Source of the DNA: Saccharibacillus sacchari DSM 19268
GTDB lineage: Bacteria > Bacillota > Bacilli > Paenibacillales > Paenibacillaceae
Direction of reading: 5' to 3'
Assembly (NCBI RefSeq): GCF_000585395.1
Contig: NZ_KK073875.1
Location: 3,633,307-3,697,306 of the forward strand
DNA: 64,000 bases
The translations under genes were made by a program, and so were the position numbers. The notes beneath the pieces are model-generated. The model did no database searches, was not told the origin of the DNA, and worked only from the letters and a program-made list of their open reading frames with translations. Shown one piece after another: positions 9,669 through 18,851 of this stretch (position 1 is the first letter of the stretch; each line of letters begins with the position of its first letter).

Positions 9669-9679
9669 TTGTATATACA
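9669..9679. promoter_or_regulatory. TreR operator 2
   Basis: This is a second exact copy of TTGTATATACA. It lies 37 bases after the first and just downstream of the predicted transcription start. Tandem operators around a promoter agree with the Bacillus tre arrangement. Confidence 0.85.
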
Positions 9680-9768
9680 TGAAGGGTATAGGCTGTAGAT
9701 ATTCGCTGTCTGCGAACGGACTTTCGAAAAGTCTGCGGCCTCTGGGTATACCCGAAGGAGGTACGCAG

Positions 9769-11478
9769 ATGACAACTAAGAATTCGAACAACCGGGCAGA
9801 ATGGTGGCGCAGATCGGTCGTTTATCAAGTCTATCCACGAAGCTTTAACGATACGACGGGAAGCGGAGTCGGCGATATTCGGGGACTTACGAAGAAGCTT
9901 GATTATCTGAAAGATCTGGGAACGGACATCGTCTGGTTGCAGCCGGTCTACAACTCGCCGCAGAACGACAACGGCTACGATGTATCGGATTACCGTTCGA
10001 TCGATCCGATGTACGGAACGATGGAAGATTTCGATGAATTGATGGCCGAATTGAAAACTCGCGATATGCACCTGATGTTGGATATCGTGGTCAATCACTC
10101 GTCGACGGAGCATGTCTGGTTCCAGGAATCGCGCAAGTCGAAAGATAATCCGTACCGGGATTATTATATCTGGCGCGACCCGGCTCCCGGCGGCGGCGTG
10201 CCGAACAATTGGCAATCCAAGTTCGGAGGCTCGGCTTGGCAGTACGACGAAGCGACGGGGCAATATTTCCTGGCGCTGTTCGATAAAACGCAGGCCGATC
10301 TGAATTGGGAAAACAAGAAGGTTCGGCAGGAAGCGGCGGATCTGATGCGTTTTTGGGCGGATAAAGGCGTTGACGGTTTCCGAATGGACGTCATCAACCT
10401 GATCTCCAAAGACCAGAACTTCCCGGACGACGACGGCTCGATCATGACGGGAGACGGACGGCGGTATTACACGGACGGACCGAGAGTGCACGAATACATC
10501 AAAGAGTTATATGAGCAAGTATACGGTCCGTACGATCTGATTACAGTCGGAGAGATGTCGTCTACGACGCTTCAGCACTGCATTCGTTATTCGAACCCGG
10601 AGGAACGCGAATTCTCGATGACGTTCAACTTCCATCACCTGAAGGTCGATTATCCGCAAGGCAAGAAGTGGGAATTGATGCCCTACGACTTCGAAGCTTT
10701 AAAAGGTCTTCTGTCTTCTTGGCAGATCGGGATGCATGAAGGCGGAGGTTGGAACGCGCTGTTCTGGAATAATCACGATCAACCGCGCGCGTTGTCCCGT
10801 TTTGCCGACGACGGCCGCTGCCGCGTGGCAAGCGCCAAGATGCTCGCGACCACGCTTCACGGTCTGCAGGGCACGCCTTACGTTTTCCAAGGCGAAGAGA
10901 TCGGCATGCCGAATCCGAATTGGAACGATATCTCCGAATTCCGCGACATCGAGTCGACCAACATGTACCGGATCATGGTCGAGATGGGCAAGACGCCGGA
11001 AGACGCTTTCGAGATCATTGCCAAGCGCTCGCGCGACAACGCCCGTACGCCGATGCAGTGGAACTACGGTCCGCAGGCCGGTTTCACCGACGGTACGCCG
11101 TGGATCAAGGTGGACGAACGTTATCCGGAGATCAACGTCAAAATGCAGCGCGAAGATCCGGAATCGGTGTTCAGCCATTACAAGAATCTGATCGCGCTGC
11201 GCAAAACGGAAGACGTGCTGATCGACGGGCGCTATATCCGGTTGGATGAAGCACATCCGCAGGTATTCGCTTATGCGAGAATGAACGATCGCGACACGCT
11301 GATCGTCGTCTCGAATTTTACGTCTGAAGAAGCCGTCTTCACGCTGCCGGAATCTTATGCCGCGCTCGGTCATTCCCAATTGGAACTGTTGTCCGGCAAC
11401 AGACCCGAAGCGCCGGTTTGGGGCGATCAGCTCGAGCTGGAACCGTACGCATCGTTTATGTGGATCATCCGGGGGTAA
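9769..11478 (+). CDS. treA: trehalose-6-phosphate hydrolase (phospho-alpha-1,1-glucosidase, GH13)
   Basis: The 569-residue cytoplasmic enzyme hydrolyses the trehalose 6-phosphate delivered by the PTS to glucose and glucose 6-phosphate. It is a GH13 barrel with nucleophile Asp207 (GFRMDV), acid/base Glu262 (TVGEMSS) and transition-state Asp337 (NNHDQPR). The segment GDGRRYYTDGPRVHEY is typical of TreA/TreC and not of oligo-1,6-glucosidases. The ATG at 9769 follows AAGGAGG. An in-frame ATG at 9679 lies inside an operator and has no ribosome site, so it is rejected. It is the first gene of the tre operon. Confidence 0.96.
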   Translation: MTTKNSNNRAEWWRRSVVYQVYPRSFNDTTGSGVGDIRGLTKKLDYLKDLGTDIVWLQPVYNSPQNDNGYDVSDYRSIDPMYGTMEDFDELMAELKTRDMHLMLDIVVNHSSTEHVWFQESRKSKDNPYRDYYIWRDPAPGGGVPNNWQSKFGGSAWQYDEATGQYFLALFDKTQADLNWENKKVRQEAADLMRFWADKGVDGFRMDVINLISKDQNFPDDDGSIMTGDGRRYYTDGPRVHEYIKELYEQVYGPYDLITVGEMSSTTLQHCIRYSNPEEREFSMTFNFHHLKVDYPQGKKWELMPYDFEALKGLLSSWQIGMHEGGGWNALFWNNHDQPRALSRFADDGRCRVASAKMLATTLHGLQGTPYVFQGEEIGMPNPNWNDISEFRDIESTNMYRIMVEMGKTPEDAFEIIAKRSRDNARTPMQWNYGPQAGFTDGTPWIKVDERYPEINVKMQREDPESVFSHYKNLIALRKTEDVLIDGRYIRLDEAHPQVFAYARMNDRDTLIVVSNFTSEEAVFTLPESYAALGHSQLELLSGNRPEAPVWGDQLELEPYASFMWIIRG

Positions 11479-11517
11479 ATCCCCCGGCATTTCATAACAA
11501 AGAATGGGGTTGGGAAA

Positions 11518-13554
11518 ATGTCGGTAAAAAGAGAAGATGTCGAGAAGATCGTCCAGGCCATAGGCGGCAAGGACAATATCGAAGTCGCGACGCACTGCGT
11601 CACGCGGCTGCGTTTCTCGCTCGTGGATGAAAGCAAGGTCGACAAGCAGGCGTTGGACGATAACGAGCTGGCAAAAGGCTACTTTTCCACGCAAGGTCAG
11701 TTCCAGGTCATTATCGGTCCGGGTATCGTTGATAAAGCTTATGACGAATTGATCGCGATTACCGGAGGCCAACGCGCTACCAAAGACGACGTAAAATCGG
11801 CGGCGATCAAACATAAGAGCCCGGTGCAGCAGTTTATCAAAACGCTGTCCGATATCTTTATCCCCCTGCTGCCGGCACTCGTTACCGCAGGTCTGCTGCT
11901 CGGCATCAATAACCTGCTCACCGGTAAAGACATCTTCTTCGCCGCCAAGTCGCTGGTCGAAGTTTATCCGCAGTGGGCCGACTTCGCCGCAATCGTGAAT
12001 ACGATTGCAAGCACCGCTTTTACCTTCCTGCCTGCGCTCGTCGGTTGGTCGGCGGCCACAAGGTTCGGAGGCAGTCCGCTGCTCGGCGTCGTGCTCGGTT
12101 TGATCCTGGTAAACCCGGGTCTGATGAGCGCTTACGATTATGCCGCGGCTCTCAATGAAGGAACGGTACCAACCTGGAACCTCTTCGGCCTACATATCAA
12201 TGCGGTCGGCTACCAGGGCCAAGTGCTGCCGATGCTCGTCGCGGCTTACGTATTGGTCGTGATCGAAAAATGGTTGAACCGAAAAGTTCCCGATTCGCTC
12301 AAACTGCTGGTGGTCGCTCCGGTCGCTCTGCTCGTCACGGGCTTCCTGGCCTTTGTCGTCATCGGACCGGTCACGTTCACGCTCGGCAACTGGTTGACTG
12401 ACGGCGTAGTATGGTTGTTCGATACCGTGCCTTGGCTCGGCGGTTTGCTCTATGGCGGTCTTTATGCCCCTCTCGTTATTACGGGGATGCACCACACGTT
12501 CCTTGCGGTCGATTTGCAGTTGATCAACTCCACCGGCGGGACGTTCCTGTGGCCGATGCTGGCGTTGTCCAACATTGCGCAAGGTGCCGCGGCGCTGGCG
12601 ATGATGTTCGTCATCCGCTCGCAAAAAATGAAAAGTTTGTCGGCTACGACTTCCATTACAGCATTCCTGGGCGTAACGGAGCCTGCGGTATTCGGGGTTA
12701 ACGTCCGCTTCAAATATCCGCTGTTCATGGGTATGATCGGTTCCGCGATCGGCGGCGTGCTGCTGACGATGAACGACGTTCGCGCATTCGCGGTCGGCGT
12801 CGGCGGTCTGCCGGGCTTCCTGGCGGTCAATGTCGGCGATTGGAGCATCTTCTTCATCGGCATGGGGATCTGTCTGGTGCTTCCGTTCGTCGGCACGATT
12901 GTTTACGGCAAGATCGTGACCCGCAAACAAGCCGCTGCCGGTGAACCTGTCGAAGAAGAAGACTTGGCGGAACGCGACGTGAAAAAAGTCGAAAACGCGC
13001 AAAGCCCGATTCCGAATACCGGAAACGAAGTGGTCTCGCATACGACTACGGCCAATGCGGGCAGCAAAGACGCGGTGAACGTGTTGGACTTGGCCGCTCC
13101 GATTCAGGGTAAAGCGGTTCTGCTCGAAAACGTGCCCGACCCTGCTTTCGCCGAAAAGCAAATGGGCGAAGGCATTGCGATCGAACCGACGGAAGGGCGC
13201 GTGGTCGCGCCGTTCGACGGAACGGTGGCACACGTCATCGACAAGAGCAAGCATGCCGTCATTTTGGAGCATGCGACCGGCGTTCAGGTGCTGATCCATG
13301 TCGGCATCGACACGGTCGGCTTGAAAGGCAGCGGGTTCAAAGCCCATGTCGCGACCGGCGACGTGGTGAAAGAAGGCCAACTGCTACTCGAATTCGACCA
13401 AGAAATCATTAAAGCCGGCGGCTACGCCACAATCTCGCCTATCATCATTCCGGCGGGGCAGGACATGGTCGAAAGCGTCGAAGAAATTCCGGGCAACGCG
13501 AAAGAAGGCGAAACGCCGGTCATTCGGGTTCATTTGACCGGAGCGGGCGTCTGA
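11518..13554 (+). CDS. treP: trehalose-specific PTS transporter EIIBCA
   Basis: The 678-residue membrane permease phosphorylates trehalose during uptake. The N-terminal IIB domain has phosphocysteine Cys27 in ATHCVTRLRF. The IIC domain (about 105-480) has about ten hydrophobic segments. After a polar linker, a C-terminal IIA domain (about 525-678) carries the phosphohistidine at about 594 in LIHVGIDTV. Fusion to IIA is a difference from the B. subtilis TreP and E. coli TreB proteins, which are IIBC only and borrow a glucose IIA. It lies 39 bases after treA in the same operon. Confidence 0.95.
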   Translation: MSVKREDVEKIVQAIGGKDNIEVATHCVTRLRFSLVDESKVDKQALDDNELAKGYFSTQGQFQVIIGPGIVDKAYDELIAITGGQRATKDDVKSAAIKHKSPVQQFIKTLSDIFIPLLPALVTAGLLLGINNLLTGKDIFFAAKSLVEVYPQWADFAAIVNTIASTAFTFLPALVGWSAATRFGGSPLLGVVLGLILVNPGLMSAYDYAAALNEGTVPTWNLFGLHINAVGYQGQVLPMLVAAYVLVVIEKWLNRKVPDSLKLLVVAPVALLVTGFLAFVVIGPVTFTLGNWLTDGVVWLFDTVPWLGGLLYGGLYAPLVITGMHHTFLAVDLQLINSTGGTFLWPMLALSNIAQGAAALAMMFVIRSQKMKSLSATTSITAFLGVTEPAVFGVNVRFKYPLFMGMIGSAIGGVLLTMNDVRAFAVGVGGLPGFLAVNVGDWSIFFIGMGICLVLPFVGTIVYGKIVTRKQAAAGEPVEEEDLAERDVKKVENAQSPIPNTGNEVVSHTTTANAGSKDAVNVLDLAAPIQGKAVLLENVPDPAFAEKQMGEGIAIEPTEGRVVAPFDGTVAHVIDKSKHAVILEHATGVQVLIHVGIDTVGLKGSGFKAHVATGDVVKEGQLLLEFDQEIIKAGGYATISPIIIPAGQDMVESVEEIPGNAKEGETPVIRVHLTGAGV

Positions 13555-13576
13555 TTTCGAAACGTACGTGAAACCA

Positions 13577-13617
13577 TCCGGCACGCGAATCGCTATCCGA
13601 ATAATTCGCTTGCCGGA
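13577..13617. other. intergenic hairpin between treP and treR
   Basis: TCCGGCACGCGAAT and ATTCGCTTGCCGGA form a 13-pair stem with a single mismatch around a 13-base loop. No T-run follows on the plus strand. It could stabilise the upstream treAP mRNA or reduce read-through into treR. Confidence 0.6.
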
Positions 13618-13642
13618 GTAACGGGAAACATGACAAACTTCT

Positions 13643-13671
13643 TTGCTTTTTCACAAAATCCCCCGTAAAAT
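13643..13671 (+). promoter_or_regulatory. candidate separate promoter of treR
   Basis: TTGCTT and TAAAAT are separated by 17 bases and lie 19 bases before the treR start. This would keep repressor expressed when the main tre promoter is shut. Confidence 0.5.
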
Positions 13672-13689
13672 GGGTCACGGTGATCAACG

Positions 13690-14415
13690 ATGAACAAAAA
13701 CATTTTCTCGCAAATTTATACGGATTATACGCAGCGGATCGAGACGGGCCTGCTGAAAACGGGAATCAAGCTCCCTTCGGAGAATGAGATTGCCGAAGAA
13801 TACGGCACGTCGAGAGAGACAGTGCGCAAGGCGCTCCACCTGTTGTCGCAAAACGGTTACATTCACAAGATTCGCGGTAAAGGTTCCTACGTGCTCGACA
13901 TTAACCGCATGGAGTTCCCGATCTCGGGTCTGGTCAGCTTCAAAGAATTGTCCGAACGTCTGGGACGCTCCGCGCGTACGTTGGTGCATGAGACGATTCG
14001 GATTCCGTGTCCGCAGAACGTGGCGCGACAGCTTCAGATTACCGAGCAGGAAGAGGTCTGGAAGGTCGTCCGGGCGCGGGAGATCGAAGGGGAGAACGTC
14101 ATTTTGGACAAAGATTACTTTCTCGCCTCCGTGATCCCTGCTTTGACTGCGGAGATCGCTGCCGATTCGATCTACGCGTATCTGGAAGGCGAATGCTCGC
14201 TGAAGATCGCGTATGCGAAAAAAGAGATTTCGGTGGAAAAAATATCTGCCGAAGACAAACGGCTGCTCGACCTCGGCCGGGATACGCACATTGTCGTGGT
14301 ACGCAACTATGTGCATCTGGAAGATACCACGCTATTCCAGTACACGGAGTCTCGGCATCGTCTGGATAAGTTTCAGTTTGTGGACTTCGCTCGTCGCGCG
14401 GTGGCGGAGGAGTAA
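13690..14415 (+). CDS. treR: trehalose operon repressor, GntR family
   Basis: This 241-residue regulator has an N-terminal GntR winged helix (residues about 5-70, with LPSENEIAEEYGTSRETVRKA) and a C-terminal UTRA effector domain (about 90-235) that in TreR binds trehalose 6-phosphate. It should repress the tre operon by binding the two TTGTATATACA sites upstream of treA and be released by trehalose 6-phosphate. Gene position after treA and treP is as in B. subtilis. The ribosome site is weak (GGTGAT), which agrees with low expression of a repressor. Confidence 0.94.
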   Translation: MNKNIFSQIYTDYTQRIETGLLKTGIKLPSENEIAEEYGTSRETVRKALHLLSQNGYIHKIRGKGSYVLDINRMEFPISGLVSFKELSERLGRSARTLVHETIRIPCPQNVARQLQITEQEEVWKVVRAREIEGENVILDKDYFLASVIPALTAEIAADSIYAYLEGECSLKIAYAKKEISVEKISAEDKRLLDLGRDTHIVVVRNYVHLEDTTLFQYTESRHRLDKFQFVDFARRAVAEE

Positions 14416-14431
14416 TAGGTTAGGGTACGAC

Positions 14432-14482
14432 AAAAAAAGAAGCCCCGACATTTCGCATGATGCGAAGGTCGAGGGCTTCTTT
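14432..14482. terminator. bidirectional terminator between treR and the amidohydrolase gene
   Basis: GAAGCCCCGAC pairs with GTCGAGGGCTTC, and TTTCGCAT with TGCGAA forms the inner stem. The left flank AAAAAAA gives a strong T-tract for minus-strand transcripts, and the right flank TTTAA a weaker one for the plus strand. The two genes converge here. Confidence 0.85.
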
Positions 14483-14493
14483 AAGTCGTTGCA

Positions 14494-15381
14494 TTATTCA
14501 GCTTCAAGTTCCTTGATCGCGTCTTTCAGCTTAGGGAACACGTCCAGCGCGTTTTGATAGAACACATGATGCCAGTATTTTTCCGGAATCAGATGCTTCA
14601 CGAAGCGAATATACGAATCGATCGGAATCAGCGGCCAGTCGGTCCCGAACACGAGTCGGTCGTAACGCTCGGCGAACACGATCGCTCGTTTGAAGTGATC
14701 GACGTAAGTCTGTTCGGTCAGAAGACGGGTGATTTTATTGTCATCGCCCACGATCCAACCGGACAGATCCGCGTATAGATTCGGATTTTTTTCCAACATG
14801 GCCGCCGTATCCATGACCCACGGATCGCCGAGGTGGCAGATCATGAAGGTGATGTCGCGGTGCGCGAGAAGCGCTTCTTCCATCGACAGGGGATGCGAGT
14901 ATTTCAGCAAGCCGCGATCCGAGTAGGTCAGGCCGCCATGAATCACGATCGGCAGCTTATACTTGGAAGCCAATGCGTAGACCGGATCGTAGATCGGGTC
15001 GTTTACCGCAAAGTGGTAGTACCCCGCATACAACTTGATCCCGACAGTCTTGGGATGTTGAAGAGCTTTTTCCAAAGCCTCCAATTGTCCCGGCTCGCGC
15101 AGCGTGTGCGGGTTGATGCCCGCGCATTCGAATACGGTCTTCGGCAGCGTGTCTAGCGTCCCGCCGCCCAGATCGAGTCCCATCGGGTTCGCTGCGGCAT
15201 TGTCGGGAAATCCGCCGGGAACCGTCTCGGTTACGCCCATGCCGACTGCAGCGATCACGCCGGCCCGACGGAATTCGTCAGCGAGACCTTCCGGCGTATA
15301 GCTGAGCAAAGCCACCTCGTCGGCGGTCTGATGGAAGCTTTCAATCTCGGAGTAGTGAATATGGGCATCGATGATTTTCAT
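14494..15381 (-). CDS. amidohydrolase-family TIM-barrel protein (Amidohydro_2 / ACMSD-like)
   Basis: The 295-residue protein carries the metal-binding signature DAHIH at residues 5-9, a His in IVIHGG, a His in MICHLGDPW, and the closing Asp in VFGTDWP. Together these mark the metal-dependent amidohydrolase_2 family (decarboxylases and lactonases of the ACMSD type). The substrate is not evident. Its ATG overlaps the stop of the upstream GNAT fusion gene by four bases, so the two are translationally coupled and probably work on the same compound. It ends 12 bases before a terminator. Confidence 0.82.
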   Translation of the reverse strand: MKIIDAHIHYSEIESFHQTADEVALLSYTPEGLADEFRRAGVIAAVGMGVTETVPGGFPDNAAANPMGLDLGGGTLDTLPKTVFECAGINPHTLREPGQLEALEKALQHPKTVGIKLYAGYYHFAVNDPIYDPVYALASKYKLPIVIHGGLTYSDRGLLKYSHPLSMEEALLAHRDITFMICHLGDPWVMDTAAMLEKNPNLYADLSGWIVGDDNKITRLLTEQTYVDHFKRAIVFAERYDRLVFGTDWPLIPIDSYIRFVKHLIPEKYWHHVFYQNALDVFPKLKDAIKELEAE

Positions 15382-18300
15382 GCTTGCGGTTCCCCCTTTT
15401 CAAAACGAATACGGCGCAGGTTCGATAATTCGTTGTCCTGCGGATCAAGATCGGTCAATACGTAGAAATAAGGACGAGTGAAGCTGACGCTGCCGTCGCG
15501 TCCGTCGAACTTGTCGTTGTACATGATGCCGGACAGTTCGTTGACCAACACGGCATACTGCTGCAAGGCTTCTTCCTCGCCGGGAATAACGAGCAGCTTT
15601 TCTTTGCGTTCATCGGAGGAGAGTCGCAGCACCCCTTCGAATTCCAGGTCGGTATCGTAACGTCCTGTTTTATACGCGATTCGGTCTCCGCGGGTATCGC
15701 TTACCTCGAATCTTCCGTCGCGCAGATCGGCCGAGCTGGAGTAGTACGCTCCTTTTTGCATGGCGGCATGCTCGATCGGTTTGCCGGAAAGCTGCTCGAT
15801 CTTCGTCACGTGGGCCATGACCGGCGAGCCTGGGCGGAGCAGGAAGTATTGATGGTAACGCATGCCTTTAAGAGCTTCATTTTGCTTGATGTCCACAGAC
15901 ACGCGCATGCCCGACCACATGTTGCCGAGGCTGTCTTTTACCTCGTCGAATTCGGCCGTAATCTCTTCTTCCAGCAGCGAACGCAGCGTGATGCCGGACG
16001 GAGAACTCGCGATTCCGCCGAACCACGGATTCCAGAACGATTTTGGACCCGCCTGAGGGAATGAAGAATGCAGCCATTCGCGTCCGTGATAATTCAGCGA
16101 GTGCAGGGCAGGGCCGAATGCCGGAGAGACGCGAAGCGTCAGAACACCGTTGGTAATCTCATACGTATCGAGTCCTTCTACGGTCAATCGCTGGCTGCGA
16201 ATGCCTTCGCTATCAGCTGTCGGAGCAGGGAATACAAGCTGCCTGCGGCGGAAAGAGAAGGCGTCCATATTGAAATTAAAAGTCGCGATGTCGCTTTCGT
16301 TGCGGTTATCCAATTCGAACGTCTCCGTAACTTCGCGCAATTCCAAGGCCGGATCGGCTTTCAATACCGAAGCTGCGATCGAACCGAGATCGGAAGTCAG
16401 CTCAAGCGTACCGTTCAAACCGACGTCTTTGCGTTCGATCAACTTGGCCTCGAACCGGTCCGGCAGGAACGGGTTCTGGCCGTTCAACGAAGCTGCAAGA
16501 TGATCGGTAGTTTGCGAAGCTCCGTGTTCCCGACGCTTTTCAGCCGATAGCGGCCACGGATGGTGCGGTGCCAGCGCACTTTGTCCCAATGCATGGGCAC
16601 GCAGTTCTCTCCAGTCGTCGAAAGTTCCGACGAACAGCTGGAGCGGGGCGGTAGATACCGATTCGCCTGCCGCGAGCGAACCGATCGCATGCTCGAACGC
16701 ATAACGCCAGCCGTTGCGCACGGGCTGAAGCTCTTTCGACCATACGACGCCGCACGCCGCGCTCGGCCAGCGGAAGAACATCCAGTTTTCCGTCAGCTTC
16801 TCGGGTCTCCAATATTCCCGATGGATCGCGTCCGCGCCGGTTCCCAGATCGACGAAGGTGCCGTCGTAAGGAAGTACGGCTTGCAGGAACGAGATCGGGA
16901 GCGCCAGCTTGAGCTTCAAGTCGTTCGCCAGGGCGTCTCCTTCGGTTCGAAGCACGCGGTGGAAAAGCTTCAATGACCCGTTCGGCGAAAGTTCGGCCAC
17001 TACGGTCAGGCGAACGCCTTCGGGTTCCTGCCAGTCGTAGTCCGCTTCCAACGCGATATGCAGGCCGCGTTGTTCGAATCGGACATCGGTCGGTTTGCGT
17101 TCAATAAACCGATCGCTGAAAGGAGGGCCCAGCTTCGGCAGGTCAAACCAGAACGGAGACTGCTTTTGTCCCGCGATGCGAATGCTTAATTGATTATTCG
17201 ATTTGCTCAAATGAACGGTTGCCGATCCGCTGCCCGCGATCCATTCTTGGGAGGTTTCGCCCCGGAACGTACCGGAAGGCGAAGCGAAATAGGCTTGAAG
17301 CTCTCCGCGCACCGTAAACGTCTCGCTTTGGGAAGTAACCGCGATTTCGACATCCGACGCTGCAATTCCAGGCTGCTGAACCTGAGCTTGTACAGTGGCT
17401 GAAGCTCGACCGCCTGCGGGCAATTGCAGAGTGAGTGTCGAAGGCAGGAAACTTACAGCCTCCGATTCGGGCAGTGCGACTTTGATTTCGACATCTTCGG
17501 CGAAGCGGCTTTCGAAGCCGATTTGAACTTCGCTTTCGCTGCCGGGATCGAATAGAGTGTCCGTTGCGACGGTCGTCAGTTTGATCGGGAATACGGGGGC
17601 TACGCCGGTTTTGAACGAAGCTTTTTTTCCATTGATCGAAAGTTCCGCTTCAACGCCCGGGTGCGTGCGCCATGCGCTCGGTTCTTCCGGTGTTTCGAGT
17701 AGTTCGAACGCACCCGTTACTTCTTTGGTGCTGCCCGCTTCATTCAAAAGGATATGTTCATCCAGCGTAAAGTTAACGTCTTTTCCGTTTTTGCCGGCGA
17801 TGCGTACGTCCAGCGGCGCGCCGCTTTTATTCGTGATTGCATAGGTGACCGGATAGCTGCGTCCGAACGGCAAACGATGGCGCTCGATCACCGCTTCGAT
17901 CGAATAGTCGTCGTTTTCGATTTTCCGCAGCCCGCGTCCTGTCCGTTCAAACTGCATGGTCAGCGAGCGGCCGTCTTTTTCCCATTGATAGGTAAAGAAG
18001 TCGAAGCCGTTCTCTTTGTCGCCGTCAGGACGAAGGGACAGGTCGCGCTTGCCGTCCGCGTACCAGTCGGCCGATGCGAAAAAGTCCGCGACGGCTTCCG
18101 TAGCCAATACGCTCGGAATAAAGTTCATCAGATGCGTCGTATCTTCGCGTTTTTCCCAGAAAAATCCGCACTTTTTATAAGCCGGAACCGCTTTGATATT
18201 GCCTGCCCACGTATACAGGTCAAGACGCGGCCAACCCATCTCGATCGTGCGGCGGACGGCATTGAGGACTAGCATTTTTCCGACTTTGCGTCCGTGATAA

Positions 18301-18575
18301 TCCGGTCTTACGTTCAGAAGCGGAATATACATGGCGCCCTCGTCTTCCTGATAGTAGGAGAAGCTGCAAAAGCCGACGACCGTATCGCCGTCCAGCGCGA
18401 GGAAAGTCTGGAGATCGCTGCTGCGTGCCCGCTTGGCGAGCATTTCTTCTTCCGTATGTACGTATGCGTCCCCGCCCCAGCTCTCGCTGCTGAGATTCCA
18501 CATCTCGGCCAGAGAAGCCGCGTGCTCGGGCTTGTATTCAACGATGCGTATGTTTGCCGTATTGATGGTATTCAT
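15378..18575 (-). CDS. very large GNAT acetyltransferase fusion protein with beta-sandwich and mutarotase-like regions
   Basis: The 1065-residue protein starts with a GNAT domain (about 1-160), with acetyl-CoA loop signature DYHGRKVGKML and a GFF segment near the end. The following 900 residues are beta-rich. They include NEW3-like Ig segments (about 180-430), a further beta-sandwich region, and a C-terminal part (about 790-1060) with the look of a galactose-mutarotase-like carbohydrate fold. There is no signal peptide or membrane helix. ATG 18575 is preferred because AAGGGAGG lies just upstream, giving a protein 9 residues shorter than the longest frame. It is coupled to the downstream amidohydrolase. 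Function is unknown; acetylation of a sugar-containing substrate is a guess. Confidence 0.72.
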   Translation of the reverse strand: MNTINTANIRIVEYKPEHAASLAEMWNLSSESWGGDAYVHTEEEMLAKRARSSDLQTFLALDGDTVVGFCSFSYYQEDEGAMYIPLLNVRPDYHGRKVGKMLVLNAVRRTIEMGWPRLDLYTWAGNIKAVPAYKKCGFFWEKREDTTHLMNFIPSVLATEAVADFFASADWYADGKRDLSLRPDGDKENGFDFFTYQWEKDGRSLTMQFERTGRGLRKIENDDYSIEAVIERHRLPFGRSYPVTYAITNKSGAPLDVRIAGKNGKDVNFTLDEHILLNEAGSTKEVTGAFELLETPEEPSAWRTHPGVEAELSINGKKASFKTGVAPVFPIKLTTVATDTLFDPGSESEVQIGFESRFAEDVEIKVALPESEAVSFLPSTLTLQLPAGGRASATVQAQVQQPGIAASDVEIAVTSQSETFTVRGELQAYFASPSGTFRGETSQEWIAGSGSATVHLSKSNNQLSIRIAGQKQSPFWFDLPKLGPPFSDRFIERKPTDVRFEQRGLHIALEADYDWQEPEGVRLTVVAELSPNGSLKLFHRVLRTEGDALANDLKLKLALPISFLQAVLPYDGTFVDLGTGADAIHREYWRPEKLTENWMFFRWPSAACGVVWSKELQPVRNGWRYAFEHAIGSLAAGESVSTAPLQLFVGTFDDWRELRAHALGQSALAPHHPWPLSAEKRREHGASQTTDHLAASLNGQNPFLPDRFEAKLIERKDVGLNGTLELTSDLGSIAASVLKADPALELREVTETFELDNRNESDIATFNFNMDAFSFRRRQLVFPAPTADSEGIRSQRLTVEGLDTYEITNGVLTLRVSPAFGPALHSLNYHGREWLHSSFPQAGPKSFWNPWFGGIASSPSGITLRSLLEEEITAEFDEVKDSLGNMWSGMRVSVDIKQNEALKGMRYHQYFLLRPGSPVMAHVTKIEQLSGKPIEHAAMQKGAYYSSSADLRDGRFEVSDTRGDRIAYKTGRYDTDLEFEGVLRLSSDERKEKLLVIPGEEEALQQYAVLVNELSGIMYNDKFDGRDGSVSFTRPYFYVLTDLDPQDNELSNLRRIRFEKGEPQA

Positions 18576-18767
18576 GTCTTGCCTCCCTTGCCTGACTGAC
18601 ATCGGGCATAAATTGATTAAACAACTTAATTATAAGCGGAAACTGGTTGGGATTCCAGAAAAGCCCGTTTTGTTCAGCGGGAAAACGAAATTGCTGCACG
18701 TTCAAAGCTTTTTCGGCGTTTTATTCGCAAAAGGCACGGGTATGTGAAAGTAGAGACGAATTAAAAT

Positions 18768-18816
18768 AGGGCGTGTACGCAAACTCCGCCGGAAGCAGAT
18801 TTTGCGTACGCGCCCT
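18768..18816. repeat. small palindromic dispersed repeat, copy 2
   Basis: AGGGCGTGTACGCAAA and TTTGCGTACGCGCCCT form a 16-pair stem with one G-T pair around a 17-base loop. It matches the element at 1177-1224 closely. No T-run follows, so it is not a canonical terminator. It lies in the divergent interval between the GNAT fusion gene and htrA. Confidence 0.7.
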
Positions 18817-18851
18817 AAGCAATCTTAACTTCAACAGAAAGGGTGGATCGC

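Noticed and set aside
9679-9768. Longer N-terminus for treA
   Set aside because: The upstream ATG lies in the second TreR operator, lacks a ribosome site, and the added residues are not part of GH13 proteins. AAGGAGG marks the start at 9769.
12190-13380. 396-codon open frame opposite treP
   Set aside because: His/Arg/Asp-rich shadow of the PTS gene without a ribosome site or domain.
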